Counted from the stretch's first letter, positions 1 to 11,080 are shown. The stretch is 64,000 nt of DNA from Scytalidium lignicola (GCA_002812745.2 NCSJ02000090.1:62001-126000), one strand, 5' to 3'. A program made the numbers and translations. The notes: a model not told the origin generated them from the letters alone.

Positions 1-612
1 AGCTTGGCGTCATTGATAAGTCTGATCAATTCGGTCTTCTTCGCGAAGAAGTTGAGCAGGAACTCCAACATCTTGGTTCCCTGAAAGATGGTGTTGTTCA
101 AGAAACTAGGAAGCTTGATGAGGTGTACAAGACGATTAAAGACCACAACACATACCTCGTCGGACAATTAGAGACGTATAAGAGTTATCTGCATAACGTA
201 AGAAGCCAAAGCGAGGGGACGAAGCGGAAACAACAGAAACACCAACTGTTGGGGCCGTTTAAATACACGCACCAGCAGCTGGAGAAGGAGGGTGTTATTC
301 AGAAGAGTAATGTGCCAGACAATCGGAGAGCGAACATCTTCTTCAATTTCACTAGTCCTCTACCAGGAACATTTGTTATTTCTCTTCATTACAAGGGTAT
401 GTTTTAGACCCGTCATCTTTGAGCATAGATCAAGCGCTAATTTAGAGCTAGGGCGTAACCGTTCACTTCTTGAGCTGGATCTTAAGCTCGATGACCTTCT
501 CGAGATGCAGAAGGACGGCCAGGAAGACCTTGACTTGGAATACGTCCAGTTCAATGTCCCCAAAGTGTTGGCATTATTGAATAAGCGCTTCGCCAGGAAG
601 AAGGGCTGGTAG
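1..612 (+). CDS. IQGAP-type Ras GTPase-activating protein, C-terminal end (5' partial)
   Basis: The reading frame is open from base 3 and gives the last 184 residues of a RasGAP. Exons are 3-396 and 452-612. The 55-nt intron has a GTATGT donor and a GCTAAT branch site, and splicing it joins ...SLHYKG to RNRSLLELDLKLDDLLEMQ. The piece matches the RasGAP C-terminal domain of IQGAP-like proteins such as fission yeast Gap1/Sar1: an N-terminal coiled stretch with a YKSYL segment, then a beta-rich part ending in LALLNKRF and a basic RKKGW tail. The family stimulates GTP hydrolysis by Ras and acts in growth, polarity and septation. The catalytic GAP domain with its arginine finger lies left of the window, so activity cannot be judged. 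I am sure of the family and less sure of the exact orthologue. Confidence 0.85.
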
Positions 613-1809
613 AAGAAAGTCAGCTAGCTAGCTGATATGGAATCTCACATGTTACGACCCGCATAAGAATACCAGACTGTCAGAACGCATGACTACATCN
701 TTTTTTTTTACAGGAGGAAGATCAGTTAATGGGAAGGGGGTTATATGGTGGAGTTTTTGTAGGTCAGAATTAATGTCTGACTGAAACTGATTGATTGAAA
801 CGTGTGTGGGTCGGCGTATTATTTATGACTCGTGCCCTTTTGGAGGGGAAATGGTACTGGGAAATGCTTTATACCTCAAATTTTTCNTTTTTTTCCTTTG
901 TCCAAACCAAACATTCTGAGNTTTTTTGTTTTTTGTTTCTTGGTTAGTTTTACTTCCTTGGGAGTTTTGTTTGTTTTCCNTTTTTTTCATCATCTGCCTC
1001 ATTTGGTCTTAACTGGCCCACGTTGGCGTTTAGTATTCCCCCCCCTTCATAACTACTACCGTCTTGTACGCAACTTTGGCTGGTCCAAAATGAATGCAAA
1101 CCACAAAACATTTTTTTTCCGAGTTGGGCGGATATTTATATACCCTCTCTCTATCTTTCCCAACTCAGAAAAAGAAACCAAACAAAAAAAAAAAGTAATG
1201 AAAAATAGGGGAGGATGGAAAGCGCTCATTTTGTTTTTTTTTGGGGGGGGATTCTCTCTTGCAAATCTATCTATCTTTTCTATTTTATTGTATTTTTGAT
1301 GCCTCCTTCATTTTTCAGGGAAGTTTTGGATTGAAATGTACTGCTTGCTGCCTTTGTGTGTGTGTGTGTGTGCGTGTGTGGCGTGTGTGTGCCTGGTTTT
1401 TTTGGTTGTTTTGTTTCTCCACCACTGACCNTTTTTTTTCAAAGCTACNTTTTTATTTTATTCTTCATTTGGAATATACATGATGTTGGGTAGCGATTTC
1501 TCCGGAATATGAAAGCATTGCGGTTTTGCCTTTGTGTTGATTAAAGCTGTGCGAAGACAAGAAAGCGGCGAGAGTGAATACAATTTTGTTTTTGTTTTGT
1601 ATTTAATATGATGAAAATCAAACCGTCCTTTTATACCCCATATACTTCTGTTCCAAATCCCCTCGTAATAGATTATTATAGTCATCTCTTTTGATGTGTT
1701 CTAACTACAGTTTTGTATAAAAAAAAATACATCAAGACATCAAAATATTGGTACCAGTATACACGACGGTATGCTTGCGAACGGAAAAAATAAAAGCAAA
1801 ATAAACTAA
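613..1809. other. Convergent intergenic region, no gene seen
   Basis: This separates the 3' ends of the RasGAP (+) and the EVE-domain gene (-). It is unusually rich in T and A homopolymers, and six single N positions sit beside such runs. It also has a TG microsatellite. I see no coding signal; the open frames here are low-complexity artefacts. Confidence 0.7.
1355..1392 (+). repeat. TG/GTGTG microsatellite
   Basis: A near-perfect (TG)n run of about 38 bases, interrupted by CG and GGC variants, in the 3' intergenic space. Confidence 0.9.
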
Positions 1810-3008
1810 TTAGTACATAATCTTATCCCCATTCTTCTCCATCAGCCCCGTTAGGAATTCCCATTCCTCGGCACTAACTTTACTCACACTTAACCTCGTA
1901 AGCTTCAGCATCTGCATGTTTGCTAAAGGACTATCCTTTTGAGCCTGCAACTCTCGAAGATCCTTGAGCGTGATGGGAGTCTCGAGTTTTTGTCGAAAGG
2001 AAACATGCACGACACTCCATTTAGGATCGTCAGGCTTCGATGAGGGATCGTAGTAAGGCGCTGAGGGATTATGAGCTGATACTGTTTTGTTGGAAGAAAG
2101 AGGGGAACATGTTAGTTTTCCTTGTCTGCGATTAAAAGAGTTCTCGGAGAACTTGAAAGGGAGAGATGGAGAGACGAACAGTCTGGACTGTGTTCTTGCA
2201 CTATTTCCATGATTCCTACTATGGAAGGGACTTTGCAGCTGGAGTGGTAAAAGAAAGCTAGGTCGCCCTTCTTCATGGCGCGTAGGTTGTTGCGCGCTGC
2301 GGGAGCATTAGCTTTCGAAAGCTTTGGAGTTAGAGGTGGTTCAATTTACCTGGGTATGCCCTGATACCATCCCAGGGCTCAGGCTCCGTCTTTGTAGCAA
2401 GATCATCGATTGAGAATTTTATATCGACGCCTTTTTCTAGTCGTGACTCGGGCTCGGCTTTCATTAGCCAGTATTGCCTGCCAGCCGGTTTATCCGTAGA
2501 AGATACTGCATTGGCGGTAGTTTTGCCTACCTTGGGTGTATTGTTAGGAGAGAGCGCAAGCCCATACGAGAAAGAAAGAAGAAAAAAGAGGAATGTATTT
2601 AATTAAGTTGAAGTCTGAATTAGATTATCCAGGAATGAAGATCGAGTTAGAGAGAAGAAGAATACCAAGCACGTGATGATTTTAGAATGCTACTGAAAAA
2701 CATCCATCATATGTACATGTACCAACGTGGACGGATAATAATGATATTTGAGAAATAAATTAAAAGTAGCACAAAAAAAATTTACTTACTGGCTTGGCCG
2801 TGCTTGTGCCCTTCTTTTCATTGGCAGTTGCAGCAGTCTTCTTGTTGGTCTTTGCAACCTTCTTAACCTTCTCCTCAACTACTGCGTCGGGCTGTGAGGG
2901 TTTTTCTACAATCGTATCCTCCTCCTTTTGCAGACTAGGTTTCCGCCGACTGGAGCGTCGAGGCTCTTTGGAAGTGCTCTCCAGGGAGTCTGCTTTGCGC
3001 TTTGCCAT
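1810..3008 (-). CDS. EVE-domain (Thy28-like) nuclear protein
   Basis: Four exons: 2790-3008, 2350-2530, 2180-2296 and 1810-2081, summing to 262 residues. The first exon is a lysine-rich, low-complexity tail starting MAKRKADSLES with RRSSRRKP, a likely nuclear signal. The remainder is an EVE (PUA-like) domain: QYWLMKAEPESR, then WDGIRAYPARNNLRAMKKGD, then FFYHSSCKVPSIVGIMEIV and APYYDPSSKPDDPKW. EVE proteins such as thymocyte nuclear protein 1 are thought to bind modified nucleic-acid bases; what this fungal protein binds is unknown. The first intron is long (259 nt) with a clear GTAAGT donor but an AAG acceptor behind a CTAAC branch site. The third uses a weak GTTCGT donor. The gene is divergent from SWI1 across 3.8 kb. 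I am confident of the family and moderately confident of these two junctions. Confidence 0.8.
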
Positions 3009-6000
3009 TGCTTCAGTGCAAATACAGTACTATGATTTGTCAATGAGGGATTTTAATTGTTTTGGTGAAATTGGCTGCGAGCTCCAGCTTGAGCTGCACG
3101 TCGCAAAGAAAGTCAACAAGTGACCACGAATTGGCCATCACCAATCGTGCCTGAGCGACGTCAAGATTGCCAAGGATCCGGCGAGCCCCAGCTGGGACGC
3201 GCCTGCGTGACTAGTCGCCCTGTCGCAAAACCCTGTGCGGAATGTCCCTTTGATAAGGCACTGTTCGTACTGGAAAGTACTAAGAGAACGCCGCCCCCGG
3301 GCCCCTCCAGCCCTTTTTTTCTGCCACCACCAAACCAATGCGCCAACCCACCCAGACGCTCGTCACCCTGACGAAAAGCTGCAGCTTTTCTTGANCCCCC
3401 CCGTCTCCAGCAACACGCGCCCGTTTGCGGCCATGGTCCACCCCAAAGAAGAAGGACTGAAGGAAGATTGAAAAGAAGATGAAGAAGAAGCCAAACCACG
3501 CAAGCCTTCCCAGATCCAGAGAAGAAGAGGGTCCCCTCATTTGCGAGACGATGTCAATGCTCAATGCCCCGTCCCTGGGCTGACATCTGATGGCGAGCAA
3601 TTGGATGTCATCTCATGCACGGCCGACGATGGGGGAGGGAAAGTTGGTCGTCAATCCTTGCTCCCAATACGCCCTCCCCGTTCATCGTCCTTCCATTCAA
3701 CCTTCTGACTGACTTTCGTGTTGGGTGATCGTTCTTTTTCTCCACTCATCTTCCAGACACCAACCAAGACACCACCTCCAGAGAGAGAGACAGAGAGAGA
3801 CAGAGAGAGAGAGAGAGAGTGAGTTAGAGTGACACAGCCGGGAACAGCTTCTGCTCCTCCAAGGGACCTCCATGGGTGAAGGCGTCAGTCAGTCACATCG
3901 CCTCGAGAGAGATCATTCGGAAGGAAGCTGCTTCTTTTTTCATGCCTAACTCGTAACCGGTCGCACAGTAACCTACCTCCCTTCCATGACCAGGTCGCCT
4001 AGGGACGGGACTTTATCGAGATGGAGAATTGTTTGTGGATCGTCTGATGCAGGACGGTGGCGGTCTGATGCATTCAATTTATTATAGTACGTGTATTATT
4101 TGGGCTCCCGACTACGGTAGCAGGCCCGATTCCATTTCATCCATTTTCAATTCATTATTTATTGGGATTTCTCACTTTGTGTGTGTAAAAACCTTCCTTC
4201 CTAAGAAACACATGGCGTTTCCGTGCCTCGATCCTCTAACTTGACGAGTCATTCTTGCCCAGAGAGGACTACTTTAACTGTACCAGTAAATCATATCCCT
4301 AGCCCCATTGTCGGAGTAAAACGTATCTAGGCACGTACCGTACTGTACATAAGAATCAAATCACACCCTTTTTTGGCTATTTTGGGTAGGAAGGAGAGCC
4401 ATGACGAAGCCTTACGAATGCTTTGGTCGGAACCAAACTTCGCGGCCTGGGATGGGAATTTCACGTCAAAAAAGACAATTTGCTGGAGTCGTACGCAAAC
4501 ACGAGAACCATGGATAATACTACGATCTGGCTCTCTCGATAAGGGACGTTAGATCGTCCTGGACAGCATGGTTTCATGACGCCAAAGCATGCGGAAGCTT
4601 ATCCCGTGGCCTGCCACCACGAGAGGGAAATCTTCGCAGCCTGCGTTGCTCGGCATTTTAATAGCTCCTACTTTAACTTAAGGGACCCCCGTGGCCCCAT
4701 TCCCTAATCTTTTCCTTCCCTTCTTCTTTTCCTCCTCCTTTCCCTTCGAATTCTTTGCTGGTTTGTTCATTCTTTTGCCATGGTCTGCTTTCCTCACCCG
4801 CTGAGATGTCGATGTCAGCAAGCCAAGTGGGTGTCGCTGTTTCAATCCAAGGCTCTTGCCGAAAGAACCGACCCTTTGAGCCCAGGCGATGGCGTCCGAG
4901 ATGAGGATCTCCCTTCGGAGCACCTGAAATCTGGTCTTTGAGAGTGATCAATGAGAGAATTGCTGCCCCCTCTTGGATTCTTCTCCATCATCGACAGCTT
5001 CAACCGCGATCTGGTGCGCAATGTCACACACCTGGTTCTCTTGGGCCACGGCGACCGGCAGCCATGAACCAACACCGGTGTCGTTAAAGCGACAAGGCCC
5101 TTTCACCGCATCCAGCTTGGCTCCGCGCAGACGGGCTGCTTTTGGTGTGTCGCTGCAAACGTTCGAGTAGATTATTATTGCCATATAGATCGACTTTTCT
5201 CAACCCGGAAACATGGATAATTACAGCGCAGAGATCAGCTACGAATGAGCGCACTTTGGAGTCTTTTCTTGGTCACAAAGTGATAGCATCCACTCTGGTT
5301 GTCCATGGCTCCTGGGTTTGATGGGAATGAGGCACGTCAAGCAGAAAAGCAACAAGGGACCGAGTGGGCTGTGAGGGCCGCGACTGGGCTCGCTTGTCCG
5401 CCAGCGACGACTTTAGCTCCCAAGGACGAGCAACCAGCAATCTCAGCGTCTCCCCCAAAACCGCTGAGGTGCTTGCTCTTACACGTTTCCCCACAAAGCA
5501 ATATTCCCCAGTCACGCCCTCAGTGTCTTCCGGCCTAAGTCGATCGCCCGGATAGGATACCAGCTCCCTGCTTTGTTTGTGCCCAGCCAGAGACGTCCGA
5601 ATTCCTGCTGCTCAGAAACGGGTGTGGCTGTCGTGTCGCGTCGCGTTGCCCTCCTCTGTTCTCTTCTTGATCGGGTTGTTCACCACCCTTTTTCACGGAG
5701 GTTGAGCATCAGCAATCAGCAGCATCGACAAATCTGCCTGGCGCTGCTCACCACCGCCACTGACAACCCACAAGAATCCTTCTTTTAACTGGGTAGATCA
5801 TCCATCGAGAATTGTGACCTGCCGCTAGACCGGCCCAGAGAATACCGTACCTGACGCTTACTCTGGATCTTCCTCATCCCATCGGTTTTTGGGGTCTCTA
5901 GGTACGTGCCAATATATGCACCCTTATCCTCGTTGTACAGCACGCTTTACGGCACTTTATGCACAACCGACTGTGCATTAACTTTTATTCCACTCTCTCT

Positions 6001-6484
6001 CTCTCTTTTTTCCTTACTCATCGCCTATCGCCGACATTTTACGCTACAATTATTATTTGCTGGGCTTGGTGCACAACAATCTCGCCACCCAACCGAAAAC
6101 CGAGCCATCACTTGTCGCGTCCCTTTCTCAGCAGGAGAGAAAAAAAAAAACAAAACGTGACCTTTCATTACCCAGACGAGGGCCCCGACAGCGCCGCCCA
6201 CCGTTTACGTCCGACCTTTTTCGCTCTGGTCCAATGAGCGTATTGTCCCATTGCTGACTAGATCTGTTCTTAGAGATCCACTGCTACGATTCGGCGCAGA
6301 ATTTCCATCGATCGAGGCTACTGATCGATCTGGCTCTGGCCCCAAAAGAGAACACTGCGGTCGGCTGCCTTTTCTTGGGTCGCGGTTCTTTTCGGTGGCG
6401 CTAAGCCTGGTAGGTAAACGAATGAGTTGAAACTCTCCCGAGCGAGTCCATCAATTTTGCGACATCACCACCTCAGCGCGTTAG
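3009..6484. other. Long divergent regulatory/leader region upstream of SWI1
   Basis: About 3.5 kb between the EVE-gene start and the 5'UTR intron of SWI1. It has a GA microsatellite, CT-rich stretches (for example 5990-6015) and TACNGTA words at 4336-4347 and 5843-5849. Short frames of up to about 112 codons occur on both strands but have no recognisable domain. I read it as promoter plus a long 5' leader. Confidence 0.6.
3781..3820 (+). repeat. GA microsatellite
   Basis: A polypurine GAGA run of about 40 bases with two CAG interruptions, about 3 kb upstream of the SWI1 start. Confidence 0.9.
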
Positions 6485-6803
6485 GTAAGACCCTCCTTTC
6501 TCATTCCTCCGTATCCCCATCCCCATCCCCTGGCGCCCATCTCGATGCCGCGTGACTTGCTCTTGCCAGTCCCTCGTGCGCGTCGCTGGTGCTTGACGAT
6601 CCCGTGTTGATGCTGCTGGTGCGATGTGCATTGGCTCCATCCTTTCCATCTCTCGCCTTCATTGATCCATCACTACCGCGTCGCGACTTCATCGCGACTG
6701 GGCGTGCCGGGCGCCTGGCCATCTCTTCTAAGCCTAAAGGCACCTTGAATGGCGGCTCTGCTTCCATACGAACACATTGCTGACGTCGTGTTGTTGATCG
6801 CAG
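6485..6803 (+). other. Probable 5'UTR intron of SWI1
   Basis: A consensus GTAAGA donor at 6485 follows TTAG, and a GATCGCAG acceptor ends at 6803, 29 nt before the SWI1 start codon. The interval is pyrimidine-rich and matches neither the 5' exon nor the coding sequence in style. Long 5'UTR introns are common in fungal regulatory genes. It is inferred from splice signals only. Confidence 0.55.
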
Positions 6804-6836
6804 ATGGGTAGCCTCCACCGTCCCTCACAGACATGA
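6804..6836 (+). CDS. 10-codon upstream ORF overlapping the SWI1 start
   Basis: An ATG lies directly after the predicted 5'UTR splice acceptor (CAG|ATG). It is followed by nine more codons (peptide MGSLHRPSQT) and a TGA that shares bases with the SWI1 ATG in the arrangement ATGA. A uORF whose stop overlaps the main start by one codon fits translational coupling or reinitiation control. Whether it is translated is not known. Confidence 0.5.
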   Translation: MGSLHRPSQT

Positions 6837-9800
6837 GCTCCTGGATGAACGACGCTGCCGTCCAAAATCACAATGGCGCAGGCTTCAACCATCTTAACGA
6901 CCCCAATGCCGGGGCCGGCATACTCAATCCCTCCCAGTTTATGACGAATTCATCCTCCTTTGACCCGTCGCAGTTCCAGAATCAGCAGTTGCAACAAATG
7001 CAAAATGGCGGCATGCGCAATCCGTCTCCTTCTTTCAACCAACCCGTCTATCAGACGAACCAAGTCATCCCTTCCAAGAGACCGAGGCCCCGAGAGGACA
7101 ACATGGGCACATCACCACGCCAGACTCCGGGGATGATCCCCCAATCTCGCTCGGAAACTCCTCAGCAAGGTGCTTACCCCGGATTCCAGCCGAACAACCA
7201 CCTCGCTCCACAACATACACCTCAACAGAATGCCTATTCACATCTACAGAATGGTTCGGGCAATGCTAGCCCGTCACCTATCCTAGGAAATCCATTGCGA
7301 TCTGGCGGTGGCGGTGTACCACAGAGAGTGTCCACAGCCTCTCCACATCCTTTCTCCCCAGTTGGTCAACAATTTTCTGTTCAGGGATCACCCGTACACT
7401 CCGAACATGGTCGAGTGGATGGTCCTCAAAACATATACATGCCAAACAACGCATTTGCAGCAGGAGGCTTTAATCAAAATTTCACTCCCCCTCAAGGAAG
7501 ATCATCGGCACCCCCGCAAAACCCCATGACTGCGCCCCAGATGCAGCAGCAACAACCTCATATGCAACAACAACAGCAACAACAGCAGCAGCAACAACAC
7601 AACATGTATGGCCAGTCACAACCGCAACCACAAACTCCACAGCACCCGCAACAACAATCGGTTGAACAGCAAAAAATGTTATATCATCTGCGGCTGCAAC
7701 AACAAATACAGCAATCGAACTTGTTGCAAGCTCAAGCCAGAGGACAGAACATCTCCCCCAATGTTAATTCAATGGCAAAGCCCTCAATGCAAGGGCCAAA
7801 TGGCCAATTTGCGGGAATGCGGCCACAACAGATGCCTATGCAGAGACCGGGTAATCCAGAGCAGTTTATGAAGCACCTAGTTTCCTTTATGCAGTCGAAA
7901 CAGTTACCTCTAGATTTGAACCCCATTGTTGGTGATCGCCAGATAAATTTGGTGATGTTGTATATGGCAGTGCAAAGACTTGGAGGATACAGGAAAGTTA
8001 CACAGCAGAACGGTTGGCCACAAGTTTCGCAAGCTCTGCAGTTTCACCCAATACAACATCCTAGTGCACCTCAGCAACTTAAAGGGCATTATGAAAGGAA
8101 TCTGCTTATGTTTGAGGAGGCTTGGGCTTCACAACAGCGCAGTCGTGCCGTTATGATGCAGCAGAGTATGGGTGCCCAAAATGCTGGTATGCCAGGTCAA
8201 CAGATATCTCCTACAAAACAAATGAACCCACAGCTTCAGATGCAACAAAACGCGCAGTTCTTGCAGGCTCAGCAGCAGCGTCAGCAACAGCAGATGGCTC
8301 AGCAGCCCCCTCAACAGCAACCGCATTTACCGCAGGCACAGTCCACGCCTGTCAAGCAGATGACGCCTATGCATCGGCCTCAGTCATCTCTCAATGGATT
8401 CTCCACTCCAACTCCTGTACCTGGTCAGCAACATCTGGCAACTCAAGGCCGAGGCAGTGTTCCAAGGGCTGATACAATGCCTCAGAATGGAACCCTAGGG
8501 CCGACGCCCACACCTGCTGGTCCTCGAGGAGGTAGCTTGCCTATAACTTCTGCCCAAGCGGATATATTACCACCGGAACCTCCCGCACCTAAGGAATTCA
8601 TGCTATCTCCGATCCTAAAACCAAAAGTACGCATACCAGAGACTTATGGCGGTCATGACCTAGGTCAATTATTACGGTTAGGTACCACAATAACTCAGTT
8701 CAAGCCAGACCATCCCAGCGTGGCTGAGATGGGCACCATCGACATTCATGCCTTGACCATGAGCTTAGCCAGTGGTATACACGCCGAGGTACGATTGGCG
8801 TTGGATAGTCTGGCCTTGATATCTGTGGAACCTCGTCTTCAACTGGACCTGAGAGCTTGTGAGGATTTGGTGGAGACGCTTGTTGACTGTGCCGAAGCTC
8901 AAGTGGAGCTATTGGCAGAATATGCCCCAGAAGTCTCGGACGATTTACTCATCAATACCTATGAGGATGTGGTACGTGCTTGTCGATCGGAACACGATAA
9001 TCTGCAAGAGGTTCCTCCCTTTGGCAGTATTGAATACGAACTTGATCGGTCTATCGATAAGCTAATATGCATAACCACGATCATGCGGAATTTATCGTTT
9101 TATGAGTCGAATCACGCGTTATTAACGGACGAGACGGTTATAAACTTTCTCTGCAGCGTGATAAAACATCTCGGAACTCGGAACATGTTGCTTAGGACGC
9201 ACTTAAATACTCTTGATTTCATGAAGGATGTCATAATATTCTTATCGAACCTTGCCCAGGCAATTGAGTTGCCCGGTCGTGAGCAAGGACTGAGTCTCCT
9301 TCATTTCCTCTTGGCATTTGCACCATCCCCTCCTCCGAATGTCAACGGCCTGGAGAAGGTTATTTTTGCTACTTACGATCCGTCATTCCATCGATATCTT
9401 CCTCCTGCTGTTGACAGCTTGGCGAAGCTTCTAGCCAGAGATGAGCCGAATCGAAAGTTTTATAGGGAGATCTTTTCCGATGACTTTACATCATCTCCGC
9501 CGTATGATCTTTTGACGAGATCTTTTGGGCTGGCAATATCACCGATCCCCGATTATAGACAAGATGGGAAAAAGGCCAACTTGCAAATGATTTTAGAAGC
9601 TCGGAAGCCATATTTGATGCAAGGAATGTTAGCCGCCGATATATTGTCAAGCTTAGCTCCTGGTTTCGAATCTGGTGTAGCTAAATCGTGGCTGATATCC
9701 GAGGATGGCTTCGCGCAGAATCTTTGTCGACTTATCGTCCAATTATGTTTAGATGCAACGCCTCAGGTTCCACATCAAAGAGGACAGCAACCTGCCGCAA

Positions 9801-10021
9801 AGGGAGTCGAAGATGAGATTTTACAGCACATTACTCTCAGTGGCATCTCTGTTCTACGCCGCTTGGCTGAGAAAGTCCGAGATCCAGATGATGCCAATTC
9901 CCAGATTCCAATGTCCAGCTTACCTCCAAAGGAAAGCCTTCTTGATGCGCTCAAGATAGTTCAACCACGGCTTCAAGGTGTACTCAAACACTTGTGCGTG
10001 TATGCAGGGTTGGATAAATGA
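6833..10021 (+). CDS. SWI1: SWI/SNF chromatin-remodelling subunit Swi1 (ARID protein)
   Basis: A single-exon protein of 1062 residues. Residues 1-340 are low-complexity, rich in Q, N, P and S, with a CAG/CAA-encoded polyglutamine block near residue 240. Residues 340-430 form an ARID/BRIGHT DNA-binding domain: FMKHLVSFMQSKQLPLD, INLVMLYMAVQRLGGYRKVT, then NGWPQVSQAL. A second Q-rich stretch follows. Residues 600-1062 form the helical C-terminal region typical of fungal Swi1, beginning around SPILKPKVRIPETYGGHDLG. Swi1 is a subunit of the SWI/SNF complex, which moves nucleosomes at promoters; in yeast it helps recruit the complex to activators. The start is the first ATG of the long frame, preceded by an intron-containing leader and a uORF. 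The identification is firm, because ARID plus this C-terminal region is specific to Swi1. Confidence 0.95.
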   Translation: MSSWMNDAAVQNHNGAGFNHLNDPNAGAGILNPSQFMTNSSSFDPSQFQNQQLQQMQNGGMRNPSPSFNQPVYQTNQVIPSKRPRPREDNMGTSPRQTPGMIPQSRSETPQQGAYPGFQPNNHLAPQHTPQQNAYSHLQNGSGNASPSPILGNPLRSGGGGVPQRVSTASPHPFSPVGQQFSVQGSPVHSEHGRVDGPQNIYMPNNAFAAGGFNQNFTPPQGRSSAPPQNPMTAPQMQQQQPHMQQQQQQQQQQQHNMYGQSQPQPQTPQHPQQQSVEQQKMLYHLRLQQQIQQSNLLQAQARGQNISPNVNSMAKPSMQGPNGQFAGMRPQQMPMQRPGNPEQFMKHLVSFMQSKQLPLDLNPIVGDRQINLVMLYMAVQRLGGYRKVTQQNGWPQVSQALQFHPIQHPSAPQQLKGHYERNLLMFEEAWASQQRSRAVMMQQSMGAQNAGMPGQQISPTKQMNPQLQMQQNAQFLQAQQQRQQQQMAQQPPQQQPHLPQAQSTPVKQMTPMHRPQSSLNGFSTPTPVPGQQHLATQGRGSVPRADTMPQNGTLGPTPTPAGPRGGSLPITSAQADILPPEPPAPKEFMLSPILKPKVRIPETYGGHDLGQLLRLGTTITQFKPDHPSVAEMGTIDIHALTMSLASGIHAEVRLALDSLALISVEPRLQLDLRACEDLVETLVDCAEAQVELLAEYAPEVSDDLLINTYEDVVRACRSEHDNLQEVPPFGSIEYELDRSIDKLICITTIMRNLSFYESNHALLTDETVINFLCSVIKHLGTRNMLLRTHLNTLDFMKDVIIFLSNLAQAIELPGREQGLSLLHFLLAFAPSPPPNVNGLEKVIFATYDPSFHRYLPPAVDSLAKLLARDEPNRKFYREIFSDDFTSSPPYDLLTRSFGLAISPIPDYRQDGKKANLQMILEARKPYLMQGMLAADILSSLAPGFESGVAKSWLISEDGFAQNLCRLIVQLCLDATPQVPHQRGQQPAAKGVEDEILQHITLSGISVLRRLAEKVRDPDDANSQIPMSSLPPKESLLDALKIVQPRLQGVLKHLCVYAGLDK
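7541..7599 (+). repeat. CAG/CAA polyglutamine-coding tract in SWI1
   Basis: Mixed CAG and CAA codons give a glutamine run broken by PHM. It is a length-variable microsatellite inside the coding region. Confidence 0.9.
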
Positions 10022-10471
10022 TCGAAATAGTACCATACCCCCCTTTTCCTTTTATTTATTTATTTGTATCGCGCTCCATTAGACATAGCATGACTTGTCC
10101 TTCAAGTAGCTTGCGGAATTGGCGTTAGATGAAGGTTGGAGATATCTGCTGTCCATTAGGCAATGTTTTTACGCTGCGGTTATGTGTCACTTTTGGTTGG
10201 CGGATCGTTGGATTGCATTTGGACTGTTGTACAATTGATGATGGTGGGTTTGTCTTGATTCTCTCTAGACGTGGGTATTCTGAGAGAAAAGCAAATGAGA
10301 TGTTATTGTACATATAGGCGCCATTGTCTCCTCATCCTGCTTCATTGCAGAGATTAGGCTAATTAGTAACCAAAATTGGCGAATTCTATACCCTAGATCC
10401 CGTTCCTTCTCGTCTTGACTATATTTATACATTCGTAGTGTAAAAACAATGTAACTTCTTCATCCATATCC
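10022..10471. other. Convergent 3' region of SWI1 and mL49
   Basis: About 450 nt with 3' ends of both genes. Nothing beyond AT-rich 3'UTR-like sequence was recognised. Confidence 0.6.
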
Positions 10472-10949
10472 TCAAAACTGCCTCTCCTCCAAGAACTTTG
10501 CTACTTGTGGTTTCTTCCAGCCCTGCTTGATAATCAGCAACTTGCAGTGATATACCTATTTTCGTAACTGCCAACNAAAAAGTTGTAGAATACTGTTGCG
10601 TACATACCTTTATGATAATTTGCTTCGTCAACTGATTAATCACCACCTCCTTCTCCCCTAACCCCAATTCCTGTTGCAAGTCCGATTTCAAGGCACTGAT
10701 ATTGCCTTCGATTCTCCTGAGCTTAGTCTGCTTCTGATTCCCACCAGCCTTGGCAAGTAAGTATATAGGAAGGTTCTTTGATGGCGTTCGGGATATTCTA
10801 TAGGGTAGCGCATTGGCTGTGGTAGTAGAGGAAGATGAGGTAGTACTGGTGCTCGTGGAGAGCCTCGAAATGCCCAGAAAGCGGCTGAGAGTCGAAGCTC
10901 GAGGAAGAGACAACGGCCGGAGGAAGTACATTGGCAATGAGGAAGCCAT
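10472..10949 (-). CDS. IMG2: Mitochondrial large ribosomal subunit protein mL49 (Img2)
   Basis: Two exons, 10608-10949 and 10472-10522, encode 130 residues. The 85-nt intron (GTATGT...CAG) contains an N beside an A run. The first 45 residues are rich in S, T, R and L and lack acidic residues, as in a mitochondrial presequence. The mature part is the mL49 domain: LPYRISRTPSKNLPIYLLAK, then TKLRRIEGNISALKSDLQQE. The second exon supplies the conserved end GWKKPQVAKFLEERQF. The protein is a structural component of the mitoribosome large subunit. The start is the first ATG that gives a presequence; an upstream in-frame ATG would add a non-conserved extension. The gene is head-to-head with eIF3e, 249 nt apart. 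Confidence 0.9.
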
Positions 10950-11052
10950 TGTCGAATGGGATTGAATAATGGTGAAATATTCCGAGCACCAGCAACGAAA
11001 TATCAAAAGACTCGTCGTCAACGGAACATCCCAAAATTCCATCACCCCCTGT

Positions 11053-11080
11053 AATCCGCGCTAAAACGCTAGCGCGGAAT
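11053..11080. promoter_or_regulatory. Inverted repeat in the mL49/eIF3e bidirectional promoter
   Basis: The arms AATCCGCGCT and AGCGCGGAAT are complementary at 9 of 10 positions and separated by 8 nt. They sit midway between the two start codons. This fits a dimeric transcription-factor site; the factor is unknown. Confidence 0.45.

Noticed and set aside
832..1299. 155-codon frame near the left edge
   Set aside because: It runs through homopolymers and N positions and is compositionally T-rich noise.
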